From Tausonia pullulans (lineage: Eukaryota > Basidiomycota > Tremellomycetes > Cystofilobasidiales > Mrakiaceae), in NCBI GenBank assembly GCA_951802195.1, contig OX637633.1, positions 868,001-932,000 on the forward strand: a stretch of DNA of 64,000 nt. Reading direction: 5' to 3'. Positions within the stretch are counted from its first letter, which is position 1. Each line of letters starts with the position of its first letter. The translations under genes were made by a program, and so were the position numbers. Below, one piece after another: positions 30,901-40,104 of this stretch. The notes under the pieces were generated by a model that worked only from the letters and a program-made list of their open reading frames with translations, was not told where the DNA came from and did no database searches.

Positions 30901-31603
30901 CTCGGCTAGCGAGTAGAGGGGACAGGTAGAGGCGATCGATGCGGCGATCTGCTCGCGTGATGCCAGTATAGTTAGTGTACTCGCGCTGGAGCGGGTATAA
31001 GGATCGGTATGGGTCGGAGAGGGCAAAGTCCCGGACCAGCCGGCACATTTCCTCCTTCCCCACGTTCTGGGTAAATGGGCTCATCCCGTCGAGGTAGCTG
31101 TCCTCCACACAGTTCCAATCCCCGCCCAGGAGGAGAGGAATGTCAGAGTGGGCAGGTATCTTGCGAGATAGAGTAGAGAGGAACTCCTTTGTCGAACGGC
31201 CGTTCGATTGGCTGTCTCGGCAAGGGACATAGACTGCAGCCACCCTGACGGCTTCACCGGCGATGACGAACACGGCATCCGTCAGGTTGGTTCGTAAGAT
31301 GGGAGAGGAGCGGGAGATGGATCTGATCCTAGTCGGAGGGGTATTGGGAGGGAGGAATCGAGAGGCCTGCCGCCAGAGGATGGCAGTCTGGCAGCCGACC
31401 GTAAAGATCGAGCCGAAGCCCATATCTTCACACTCAGCTGTCCAGGTCGCCACCTGATCTGGTGTTGTGCATGCCACTTCTGAGAGAAGGTATATGTCAG
31501 CCTTGGATCGTGAATAGAGGGAGAGGAGGAGACTGTGGGCGCGATCTCGCGTGAACACCCTCTGGATGTTCGCCGCGACGATCTGGACATCGTTGTACAC
31601 CAT
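27929..31603 (-). CDS. LINE ORF2, endonuclease-reverse transcriptase (copy 2)
   Basis: This 1224-aa open frame has the same length and motifs as copy 1: GGDWN, SSHKP, GVRQGDPAAPT, LLFADDLSI and CALC...HLFDEPC. Differences from copy 1 begin after residue 257 and come in clusters (for example around residues 258-300, 380-430, 895-925, 985-1030 and the last 40). The enzyme looks intact and could act in trans on short tailed elements even though its own ORF1 is truncated. Confidence 0.95.
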   Translation of the reverse strand: MVYNDVQIVAANIQRVFTRDRAHSLLLSLYSRSKADIYLLSEVACTTPDQVATWTAECEDMGFGSIFTVGCQTAILWRQASRFLPPNTPPTRIRSISRSSPILRTNLTDAVFVIAGEAVRVAAVYVPCRDSQSNGRSTKEFLSTLSRKIPAHSDIPLLLGGDWNCVEDSYLDGMSPFTQNVGKEEMCRLVRDFALSDPYRSLYPLQREYTNYTGITRADRRIDRLYLSPLLASRAVRQRFLPRPSGHLYSSHKPIALSLTFPGAIEHGPGSYKIGTHLLKITGFVEYFLYHVPKWYQDALTEIRDPFGAWDQTKVQIADHASDISRHLARMSRVPGGDPHRSILQGHALRAHLEPANTSEYAVKQRLKIVRQADTIAALRPLNNPAAAAIANNENILATAHAFYTTLYETKTTPASEHANALRYVTNTLDNSQSRTLEKPFELDELRRATFRSNRNKTPGSDGIPVEFYQATWAAVGPILLSLLNLVPETGLRSASQREAHIHLIFKKKGDRDQIANYRPISLINVDARIFSLAINSRLLTVVDTLIDGDQTGFLPGRDSGRNISSLQLAIDDEDLLPGVLAQVDFEKAYDRVSHDFVGPCLRHMGFGPRAAAWITSTMTSQTARLMINGWMGQAIDIRSGVRQGDPAAPTIFALLLEPLACMLRHRLPPANPSPLHERKVLLFADDLSIRCRTWSEVDEATVCLREYEKAAASKLNYQKSLLYPLGSCRTDAPTMYHEWRVQTLSFDFLGVPCGRTVNGPACWRDVIGKLKARLARIPLHDLPLLARCNVINQYIYSKIIYLDRFLPCPDDILEDLEATAYKSLYRSKHHDVSRERLETPRDLGGFGFTPLRFRLIKARAQWAGDVLFRPELPASIRIRKRIIHTMSLDPGAYRMMNRTIFRDGEFIRGPRPANFSWLGVFLSPVEGQWFFPAVWWNAISMLQGALPVRWQAYLRAWFEEVSFDMSYWNQNRWRNAVHWMSTFGTDSQLRLGLHPSHTNLGRLNVPLEPHGAHSRTIANRGLIIPKGWQDHFPALTKIDWKRQWCLLKAVSRASPEDIDLAHRFSLYSLHPGKHTAAAFLADGTATPHNRSKRCALCLTAPVESFFHLFDEPCPVVRAIWSAAAARASPSLPSHPPSLQTLVCPTPSPPRATFLFHCIFVARTWRFVRRRRYSKIAALDPVTDEEIRKIASMIRQTHWQSSTRWIARRDQMDGTAVGADIDPG

Positions 31604-31634
31604 TATTCTTCCATGTCCTCGGCTTCAGCCAAGG

Positions 31635-32411
31635 TCACGAGGGTGCGCTCAATGGATGCCTGGGAGGACGGCGTGGAGGGGATGAGAGAAGGAGTGAGGG
31701 TGGGTTCAGGGGGAGCGAAGATGGCGGGGATGGGGATGGGGGTGGGGGGGACGATGGTGACAGGGGAGGTGGAGTGGGGGGTGGATGCTCGTCTTCGATC
31801 TGCATCCCGTCTTCTGTCCTCGCCAGACCCCCCTCGTTGTCATCCTCTAGGGCGCTCAGGGCGAGAACGGGTTGCGAGCCCGCATTGCGCGGTGCTTGCT
31901 CTGAGTGGGAGTGGGAGGGGCTGGCGTGGGCAGGGGGTGTGGTCACCTCCGTCATGGCTTCAGTCGGCCTGTTCAGTGACCTCCTCTTGGATTTTTGTAC
32001 GAGCTGGTATCCATCCAGGTCTGGTCTCGGTTCGACAGGCCGTTGGGGGGGTCCTTCGGTTGGTGCTCGTGCACTCGCTGGAAGATTTGCCTTTGGACGA
32101 CCTGGGCATCGGGCCGATGGGTGAGCGTGCGATCCGCATCCGCCACACTCTGGAGCGGTAGGACACTTGGCACGAGCGTGCTCAAATGAGTGGCAGTAAT
32201 AGCAGTATGAGGAGGCTGGTCGAGCTGGAGAGTTCGTCCCAGTGCCAGGTTGGACAGGTTTGAAGATGACATGTTGGTTGACCCAGCCGGGTAGCTGTTG
32301 AGGGAATGCATTCGCCCTTGGCATCGTCTTGGAGCCAGAAAGGTCGAGCAGGACTCTAACCCGGCCAGTTGGGACGCCGGGTAGGCGGGCGTAATACTGA
32401 CGCTGGAATAT
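31635..32411 (-). pseudogene. Truncated LINE ORF1 (copy 2)
   Basis: The C-terminal part of ORF1 is kept, including both CCHC knuckles (CYYCHSFEHARAKC and CGGCGSHAHPSARC). The N-terminal 360 residues are missing because the copy is 5'-truncated. A one-base deletion near 31695, relative to copy 1, changes the last 30 residues so the frame ends at about 31635 rather than at the TAATG overlap with ORF2. Confidence 0.85.
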
Positions 32412-32422
32412 AGATAGAAGGA

Positions 32423-32843
32423 TTTTTTTGTATTTAAGTCATGAGTTATACGTGGAGAACGAGGTAACCCTATGAGAGATAGCGAGTTGTAGCTAGATAG
32501 AGGGAGAGCGGACATGACCGAGCGCGAGAACGTCGGGCGAGGCGCCGTGGGAAGAGGGTTGGCCGAACCACTGGGGATGGTTGGCCGGACGGCGTGATGG
32601 GCGCCGTGAGAGGGGGGGTCGAACCACCGGGATGGTGGTTGGCCGGAAGAGGGTTGGTCGAACCACCGGGGATGGTTGGCCGGACGGCGTGATGGGCGCC
32701 GTGAGAGGGGGGGTCGAACCACCGGGATGGTGGTTGGCCGGAAGGGGGTTGGTCGAACCACTGGGGATGGTTGGCCGGACGGCGTGATGGGCGCCGTGAG
32801 AGGGGGGGGGGGGGGGTTGGTCGAACCACCGGGATGGTGGTTG
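32423..32843 (-). mobile_element. Composite element A: tandem repeat joined to LINE tail
   Basis: On the minus strand, 5' to 3', the unit has three copies of a 95-bp GC-rich repeat (32566-32843), a unique GC-rich link (about 32516-32565), then about 87 nt of LINE 3' end finishing with TATAACTCATGACTTAAATA and an A7 tract. Its 5' end (CAACCACCATCCCGGTGGTT) and its repeat-to-tail junction are identical in element B, so both are copies of one mobile unit rather than chance fusions. There is no ORF of its own. Confidence 0.75.
32566..32843 (-). repeat. 95-bp tandem repeat, about three units
   Basis: The block GGACGGCGTGATGGGCGCCG recurs at 32587, 32682 and 32777, exactly 95 bp apart. Each unit also carries the palindromic ACCACC...GGTGGT. 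Two units contain GGTTCGACCCC on the minus strand (32615-32625 and 32710-32720), a perfect pol III B-box match, and the third has a G-tract expansion there. Confidence 0.85.
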
Positions 32844-32849
32844 CAGGAC

Positions 32850-33071
32850 TTTTTTTGTATTTAAGTCATGAGTTATACGTGGAGAACGAGGTAACCCTAT
32901 GAGAGATAGCGAGTTGTAGCTAGATAGAGGGAGAGCGGACATGACCGAGCGCGAGAACGTCGGGCGAGGCGCCGTGGGAAGAGGGTTGGCCGAACCACTG
33001 GGGATGATTGGCCGGACGGCGTGATGGGCGCCGTGAGAGGGGGGTTGGTCGAACCACCGGGATGGTGGTTG
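32850..33071 (-). mobile_element. Composite element B: single repeat unit joined to LINE tail
   Basis: It has the same 5' end, link and LINE tail as element A but only one 95-bp repeat. It is separated from element A by 6 bp (CAGGAC). The right end at 33071 is 68 bp from the tRNA-Gly 5' end. Confidence 0.75.
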
Positions 33072-33139
33072 AAAGGAAACAATCGAGATTGGAGTAAGTG
33101 AATTAGATCAAATAAAGGTCGTCATCAACAATGTCTTTA

Positions 33140-33220
33140 AATGGTGTGGTGAAGTGGCTATCATTGGTGCTTGCCATTAACAGCATGCACTAGGCCCGGG
33201 TTCAATTCCCGGCACCATTA
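33140..33220 (+). tRNA. tRNA-Gly (GCC), with 9-nt intron
   Basis: The acceptor AATGGTG pairs fully with CACCATT and the discriminator is A. The D arm is GTGAAGTGGCTATCAT, the anticodon stem GGTGC/GCACT, the loop TT-GCC-A plus a 9-nt intron (TTAACAGCA), and the T arm CCGGGTTCAATTCCCGG. The A at position 1 is unusual for a glycine tRNA, so identity rests on the anticodon. Confidence 0.8.
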
Positions 33221-33539
33221 GATTTTGGCTGTCATCCTGTTTGTTTTGTATGATGCACCTCCTGAGGCGATGGCCTTGTAGTTATGCGTAAGACAAGCTT
33301 GACCAGATCACTTCCAATGCCGCTGTTTTGCGCGGAGAGTGGACCAACCTTGACCCGCAAACGCAAGAACGCAGCTTGATCCCCCTTTCAGCTCTGTTCT
33401 GAGAGGCGGCGAAGAGCGAAGGGAGTGAGAGGGTGAGGGCCAAGACGACGGTCGGCCCTCTCCATCAACTCCTCAAGTCTCCCTACCCTCCACCATCATC
33501 CCATCTTTCTGCGACCATCTCCTCCGTTAGATCCGCAAG
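33221..33539. other. Promoter and leader of phospholipase C
   Basis: The region is CT-rich towards the ATG at 33540. No separate gene is supported. Confidence 0.45.
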
Positions 33540-35969
33540 ATGCTGACATCCGCCAATTCTTTCTTCCGCCATGGCTCTGACCTCGACCAACGTGCCGGGG
33601 GGGGGGACGCCGAGACAGACACGCATACATTCGCGCTGCCCAACGGCGACATCCTTCGCATGTTCCTAGAGAGCCAGGAAGAGGTGAGAACACGGGCATC
33701 GAGACAGATGAAAGGACGAGGTCGGGCTGATCACCTCACTTGCCTACCCGACGGGTATCCAGAACGTCGACGCCGTCCTGTCTCGGACATACATTGAGGC
33801 GCCTCCCCTCGACCAATCTCATCCGCTTCAGGACTACTTTATTTCTTCCTCGCACAACACGTATCTCTCTGGGAATCAGCTCAAAGGCGGTCAGTTTTAT
33901 CTGCTAAGAGTCTCCCCTCCCCGCATATATCTCTATTACCCAGGGATGCGTGACTCCGTATGCTAACCGTTTGTTGAGCACGGCAGGCGCTTCAGCTGAA
34001 GAGTACGAGAGCGTCGTCAGTAGATAGCAGCCTCGAAGAATCAATTCGAGGTCAGCCAGTCATTGACCTCCCTTGGCCAGATTGCCCGCTCGGCACGATG
34101 CGTCGAGTTTGACTGCTGGCCCGACACAGCGCTGGGCCCGCCACACACCAAGATTACTCACGGCTACACCTTCACCGCCCACATTGCCCTCGAAGACGCG
34201 CTAGTAGCTGTTGCCAAGGGCATGAACGAGAGTCGCTCGAAGCTACCCGTCGTCATCTCGCTCGAGAACCATACGGAGGACGACGAGTACCAGGCAGGAA
34301 TGGTTCGTCAGATCCACGAGAAGCTCAAGGGAAGGTGAGTATTCAGTTGTTATGGCAGTTTTATTGCCACACACGTCCGACTTGCTCCCTCTCAAGACTG
34401 GTCGAGGGAGAGCTCGCCGATATCAATGGTCCTGTTACGCTCGAGCACTTTAACGGCCGGGTCTTTCTCATGGTCGAGTACCACGCTCCGCACGGCGTCA
34501 AGTCGCAGGACCTCGACAATCTCTCTATCGCCGACTCGGATGATGAATCTTCATCCGACTCATCCGACAACGAGGAGGCCAAGCAGGTCCGCGTACAGAA
34601 GAAGTCGGCCAAAGGCGCCGTCAGCCCGGCCCTGGAGAGGGTCGGTCCTTGCTTTGCCTTCTACATGTCGTTGCACGACTGATCGTCGTTTCTGGCAGCT
34701 CGGCTTTTATGCCTCCAGTATCAAACCCAAGCCCGGAGGAGATTGGGTGCACGAAAGTTCGCCCTAGACATTTCCCACTCATTGAACTGCACATTGACCT
34801 CTTCTCCCTTCAGCCGTGGGAGAAGACGGGCCAAAACACCCGATCATCAACATCAGCGAGAGCCACCTACTTCGCTTGCTCAAGGACGAGAAATACAGAG
34901 CCAAGAACCTCGCGCTCAGCATCGTCGAAAAGACCAAGACGGGACTCTTGCGCGTGTATCCTAAGGCGAGTGGACGTGCTCCTCCCTTGTCTCTCAAAAC
35001 GACGGAATGGTGACATATCCTCTTGCTCCTGACAGGGCGTCCGGGTCTTCTCTGCGAACGCCGACCCTCTCCCATTTTGGCGCGTCGGAGCGCAGATCGT
35101 CGCCATGAACTTCCAGGTCTGGCCCATGATCACTTTGGGCTCTTTGACCATTCGCTTACGCGCCTCTATAGACGTTCGACGAGCCCCTTCAGCTCAACGA
35201 GGCCCTTTTCTCTGGAACCGGCGGCTGGGTCCTTAAGCCTCCTCATCTGCGATCAGACGGCTCGCCTGAAGCCAAGCGGAGGCGGATCAACTTGACGCTC
35301 ACCCTTGGCGGTGTCTCTGGCCGTGTGTCCTGCTCTAGCCTTCTTATTTATTATATTTCCCTGCTGACCCACCCGCATCCCTCCCAGTCAAGTCGGTGCT
35401 TCTTCCTGATAATGAAAAGATTCGGCCCTTTGTCAAGGTTCGTCGTTCGAGCAGCTGCTGTACCATTCCTACCCTGACTTAGTCTAAGTTGATTCAGTCC
35501 TATATTCAACACTCGCAAGGGTGAGTGCTCCTTTGCCGCTGCGCACTGGACACACCCGCTGACTCTTCCTAATAAGACGAAATCGCTTTGTCTCCAAGAC
35601 GCTCCCGCCATCGACGGCCGCATCCGTGTGGAACGAGACGTACGGTCCTGTCGAGATCGAAGATGATGGGCTCGTCTTCATCCGGTCAGTCAGCATCAGT
35701 TCGTGATACCTTACTTAAATCTGACGCCCAGAATCTTGCAGCTGTGTCCTCAAGGACGACATCAAGTTTGCCTCGGATGACAAGCTAGGGACGTTCAGCG
35801 CCCGGCTCGACTACATCAAGACACAAGGTAAGTGCACTCAGCGCTCTCGTGCATACAGAAAGCTGATTCCCATGCGGCATCAGGCTGGGGTATTGTCCGT
35901 CTGCTCGACAAAAATGGCAAGGAGAGTGGGTGTGCGCTGGCTGTCAAGGTTGAGTGGCAAGAAATTTGA
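33540..35969 (+). CDS. Phosphoinositide-specific phospholipase C (delta-like)
   Basis: The enzyme cleaves PIP2 to IP3 and diacylglycerol. The X box reads PLQDYFISSSHNTYLSGNQL (first catalytic His), CVEFDCWPD, ITHGYTFTAHIALEDAL (second His) and KLPVVISLENHTEDDEYQAG. An acidic serine-rich X-Y linker follows (SIADSDDESSSDSSDNEEAK). The Y box includes HPIINISESHLLRLLKDE, LLRVYPKGVRVFSANADPLP, FWRVGAQIVAMNFQ and a GGWVLKPPHLR strand. A C2 domain follows (LTLTLGG, NRFVSKTLPPSTAASVWNET, CVLKDDIKFASDDKLGTFSA, ending VKVEWQEI). Stop at 35967-35969. There is no visible PH domain or EF hands ahead of the X box, so this is a short form. About ten introns are present; borders near 33970-34060 are least certain. 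Confidence 0.92.
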
Positions 35970-36316
35970 AGACGAGGTTGTGTCGCTCTGTGTCTGTATA
36001 AATATGCCATGTCTCTTCGCCCCTTCAGCACCTGCGCTGCCTTGTTGTCATAAATAAACATATGCAGCTCTGAAACGCGAAAGAAGTGGTGGACAAGAGC
36101 GTCATCGACCCCTTGCTCTGCGCTTTCTCGGCCTCGTCCGGCCCGCGGATAGTCTCGTCATACCTCACTTGGCTTCGTGCAAACGTCATCAAGAAGCCAT
36201 CTCGCTGCATTCTTCTCAGTCAGGCGACCGGGTCTCCTTCCTCTTTACCCATCAACCACAACCTCCTCTTCTACTCCCTCTCCCCTTCCCAAAACCTCAG
36301 CAAACAACTCACTACA
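35970..36316. other. Intergenic
   Basis: This is the 3' flank of the phospholipase C gene and a CT/CA-rich promoter for the gene at 36317. No other feature is seen. Confidence 0.4.
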
Positions 36317-37393
36317 ATGGGACTTTTCAGCCACAAGGACAAGCACCACGACGTGAGCTTCCACCTCCTTTTCACTCCTCTCTCTGTTTGCATCTCGCTC
36401 CTCGCTCATCTCTTCATCAAAATTCCCAGACTACCGCCGCCAATCCGGCGAGTTCTACGACGACGGGCCCCTCTACGGTGACGGCTGGCGGCGTTCCGGA
36501 TGCCAGCTACGTGAGTTGGCTGGTTCTCATCCCCCCCCACGTTTCTTTTGCTGACTTGCTCTCTTTTTCTTAAAGGGAAATGCCCCCAGCCTCCCTCCTC
36601 GCGGCGTCGCCGGCTCTGGTGGAGTGACCAATGAATCGGAGAGCTACAAGCAGCGGGCCGACGAGATCCTGTAAGTTCTTCACTTTATATCATCCGGTAT
36701 CCGCTCACAACTGAACTTTGATTTGCGTGCTTGTCACCAGTTACCCGCAAGGCGCTCCCTCCGGAAACAACACCACCAGCAGCACCGGCGTCACTGGCCA
36801 CCACCACCAGGACGCCCAGCATCAGCAACAGGCCGGCCATGGCGGTATTCTCTCCTCGCAGAGGCACCACGGTGACAACAACACCAACACGCAATCATCT
36901 GGAGGAGTCGGAGGCCTCACCCATGGCCACGACTCTACGGGACCCAACCAGACCGGCTCACACAACCCGCTCTCCTCGAAGGACCACCACCACCAGCAGG
37001 GCGGCATCGCCGGCAACACCCCCGTCGAGGCAACTTCGACCACCAAGGCCGCTGAGGCCGCGAAGCTCCGCCAGGAGGTGGAGAAGCTCGAGTACCAGGC
37101 GAGCAACCTATCCCAGGCGGAGCAGCTTGAGGTGATTTGTGTCGCGGTCGCTTGTCCGTCCGAGAGTTATTAAATCACTGATGCCGATTTTATCAATTCA
37201 GATTGAGGCCAAGCGCCTCCGGGCCGAGGCTCTTGAGGGCAAGGTCTCCGGTTCCGGCCACCATCAGCAGGGCCAGGGTATCGCCCCTGGTCTCCAGCAG
37301 CAGGGCAATTCTGGCCATCAGTACGGCCAGCAGCAATCGCAGGGCGGGCCCGGCATCAACGACCCCAGCAGGACTGTTGGAGCCAATTATTAA
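36317..37393 (+). CDS. His/Gln/Gly-rich hydrophilic protein
   Basis: I do not recognise a family. The start is MGLFSHKDKHHD, interrupted by an intron right after the HHD codons. The body is low complexity (TTAANPASSTTTGPSTVTAG, GHHHQDAQHQQQAGHGG, QRHHGDNNTNTQSSGGVGG) with little hydrophobic content. A short helical segment (KAAEAAKLRQEVEKLEYQAS, then LEIEAKRLRAEALEGKV) could form a coiled coil. The tail is Gln/Gly-rich (QQQGNSGHQYGQQQSQGGPG). Composition is like hydrophilins and desiccation proteins of fungi, so a stress role is possible but unproven. A conserved-looking NESESYKQRADEILYPQG follows the second intron. The His-rich N-terminus might bind metal. Confidence 0.75.
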
Positions 37394-37484
37394 GCAATTA
37401 TGATTTCTTATAGTCATTTCTAACGTCTTTTATTGAATTTGTGTTTGATTGATGATAATCATGTCCTGTGAATCTTCATTCATC

Positions 37485-39875
37485 TCACTCTTTCCAGCTC
37501 AAAGCTAGTCCCGCCGCCCTCACCCTCTCCTTTACGCTCATCAGCCCAGCCTGCGCCCCTGCCCCTCGTCCAACAACGACGACACGAGCCGCGATGACGA
37601 ACAGGGCGCCAGCGACACGCCGAACGTCCTGAAGTGTCACTTTTGCAATAGCGAGTCGGACCTCGGACGTTGGGGGTCGGGCAAGGGCGAGGTCGTCCTG
37701 AATCTCCGGTATCAGTTATAGCTACCTCTCAATGGCAGAGAGCCGCACTCACAAGGTTCGCGAGCGACAAAGGGTTCTCCCTCTCTAGACACCAAGCGAC
37801 CGTCGTGAACGCCTTGGCACGCTCGAGCTCTCGCTCTGTGACGTGAACGTGCGTCGATGGGGCTGCTGCTCTCTTTCGGGGGCGATTTCCAAGGGCCCTT
37901 GGACCAGAGCCAAATGATGAAGGCCGGCGAGATGGTCGGGATGGGGGAAAAGGGGGAGGAGGGAGCGCAAGTGCACGGAACTGCTGGAGAGTTCGGTCGA
38001 GTGCTTCGTGGAAGTGGAATGGGGTCGTTGAGTCCGGATCGAGGGAAAAGGTGACACCCATGAGACCTGGGAGAGATGAGACGAGAAGATGCGGCGATCA
38101 ATTGATGAGCAAAGGATCCTGAAGCTTGAGACGCTGGGGACAGACCGGCATCGGAATAGGCGTGATTAAATGCTTCAATGTGCTGGATAAAGGACAAGGG
38201 TGCAAGGACATGCTTGGCGAGGCGGGTTTTCTGGTGAGTTGATCCTGGCCCACCTATTGGACAAACGTGTAGAGGAGTGTGAGCGGTCGTCTCTCGTTGG
38301 GGAAAATCAGCGGCCAAAAGGGCCTACCTGCTTGAAACCGGGACCGGCCGCCGAGGATACGAGCGATAACCTCAAGGATGAACTGAAAAATCATTTCTCA
38401 GACAAAGCATAGCCGTATCACGACGGCGACGGCTTCTTACCGTATCCGGGTGCCCCTCCGGCAGACCCTCAAAGGCAACGGCCACATATGTCGGCCCTCC
38501 GTCTAATACGTCGAAAGCCAGACAGCCGCCTGCAAACTCGGAGGGAAGTGAGGCGAGTTCTAATGGTGGAGTCGAGTCGGGCAAAGGCGGAGGGAGGACA
38601 GGTGATGGTAGTGGGGGTGGCGGAGGAGTTCCGCCGAGACCGAAGAAGGACGCGAGGCGACAGGCACTCGACGAAATGCTGTCAGCTTGCAGGAAGGTCG
38701 AGGGGGGAGCGATGGTAGCCTCTAGGAGAGCCTCCGGTGGAGGAGAAAGCTGCTGTAGAGCGCCTGGTGTGGACCAAGCGGCGAGCGGCGTCGAGACCAG
38801 CTGTTCCCTGGACCTCGGAAGAGGTTGTTCGCCGAGGTACTCCTCCGCCAGCTCAACAAGCCGTTCGTGATCCAAGCCAACACCAACAAGCGTCATCCTC
38901 TCTGGCCGGTACCACGTCTCCATGAAGCGGAGGAGGAGCGCCTGAGTATCGCCGTCATTGTAGTCGCCGCCCTCCCCTGCCCGAAGGTGGACGTCTGCGA
39001 TCCCTCCACCTGAGAGATCAACAAGAGCGTCGTTTCCGAGTCCACGGTGGCCCCAGGCAGAGACACGGGCGAGGTAGAGGATCCGCTCCTCGGGAGAGAC
39101 CTCTGAGGCGGAGGCTTCATGTACAGCCGCGTCGAGCATTGCTTCGAGAGTGGCTGGTGAGAATGAGGACGTTTGTACAAGAGAAGAAAGGTCGGAGAGT
39201 GCCAAGGAGGATCTAGTGGGGAGATGGGTGGAGCAGATAGTTTGGTACTCGAGGTTGGGGATCCACTCTAGTTTGAGATGGGTAGCAGCCCGAGAAGGCA
39301 AGACCTTCGAGGCTGGGTTGTCTACGCTCGGCGGCTGGGGTCATCATTGTCGTCGTGATCTGTCATCAGCCCTAGAATACGAATACAGGACCAGTGCCCA
39401 CCGACGCACGATCAAAATCGACTTTTCCAGGATGTGCGATGCCCCCGCTGTAGCGCCGGTCTCGAACCGAGGGCCGGCATGGATGACGAGCGCGAAAGAC
39501 GCCAGGCCTGATGGAGTGTCCACTGGTGTTCTGAGAGTACGTATGGTGAGTTTATTGGACAGCACAGTCGTCTTGTACCACTGGGAGGTGGCTTCTCCTG
39601 CGGTGGTCGCGCGCGTCTGTGGTGTATCGTTGTTGGCGCGAGGCGCTCCAAGACTCGGCGACGACTCTGGTGCTGTGGATTGATGCCGATGGCTCGCGGA
39701 AAAAAGATTGCCCTACAAAGTATACGAGAGTAAACTTTAGCAGATGTCTGGCATGCTGTCTACTTGGACGGACAACGCGAGGTTGAGGCCGCGAGTGGGA
39801 CCCTGCGACATATGTGAGTCGGTGCAACGCTCGTCGATGTACAAGTCCGGCTGAGCGGGTCGATATTGGCAGCAT
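37485..39875 (-). CDS. MAS2: Mitochondrial processing peptidase, alpha subunit
   Basis: This subunit recognises presequences for cleavage by the beta subunit in the matrix. The M16-type fold shows TTVLSNKLTIRTLRTPVDTP, GLASFALVIHAGPRFE with TAGASHILEK (lacking HxxEH, as expected of the non-catalytic subunit), HLKLEWIPNLEYQTICSTHL, YRPERMTLVGVGLDHERLVE and GGPTYVAVAFEGLPEGHPDT. The glycine-rich loop is partly conserved as GGPGS, followed by TRLAKHVLAPLSFIQHIEAF and NHAYSDAGLFGI, the landmark of the alpha subunit. The C-terminus includes VTERELERAKAFTTVAWCLE and ends GLALSWKE. The presequence exon is probably MLPISTRSAGLVHRRALHRL (ATG 39875), joined through a weak gtccgt donor, so the start is the least certain part. 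It is divergent from the karyopherin gene. Confidence 0.85.
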
Positions 39876-40104
39876 GATATGGGTAGCTGAGCTCCCTCTT
39901 TCGATGGAGATGCAACCCGCTGCAGGTTCGTGGTGGTGGTCAAGGAGGTGTCTGTCGGCTGGACTCCGCCACCCGTGCCGAGCGCGGACTTCCCCGGCGC
40001 TACTGGGCAAGCGACTGCTTCGATTTTCGAGACAGCGCTCATGCCTCTTCGTCTGACATCCACCTTCTCCCTCTCCCCTTCCCCCTCCTCTTTCCGACAC
40101 AGTA
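39876..40104. promoter_or_regulatory. Shared divergent promoter, MAS2/karyopherin
   Basis: 229 bp lie between the two presumed start codons. It is CT-rich on the karyopherin side. Confidence 0.5.

Larger units (their letters stand above)
27700..32411 (-). mobile_element. LINE copy 2, truncated within ORF1
   Basis: Inverted copy of the 4498-10399 element. The 3' A tract is at 27700-27710. ORF2 is complete, and ORF1 is cut at the position equivalent to about 5687 of copy 1. The 12 bases after the cut (AGATAGAAGGA region) are not from the LINE. It differs from copy 1 at roughly 50 of 1224 ORF2 residues, with none in the first 257. Confidence 0.92.

Noticed and set aside
32566-33071. CRISPR-like array
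   Set aside because: Units are contiguous 95-bp repeats without distinct spacers, in a eukaryotic nuclear genome; this is a minisatellite within a retroelement.
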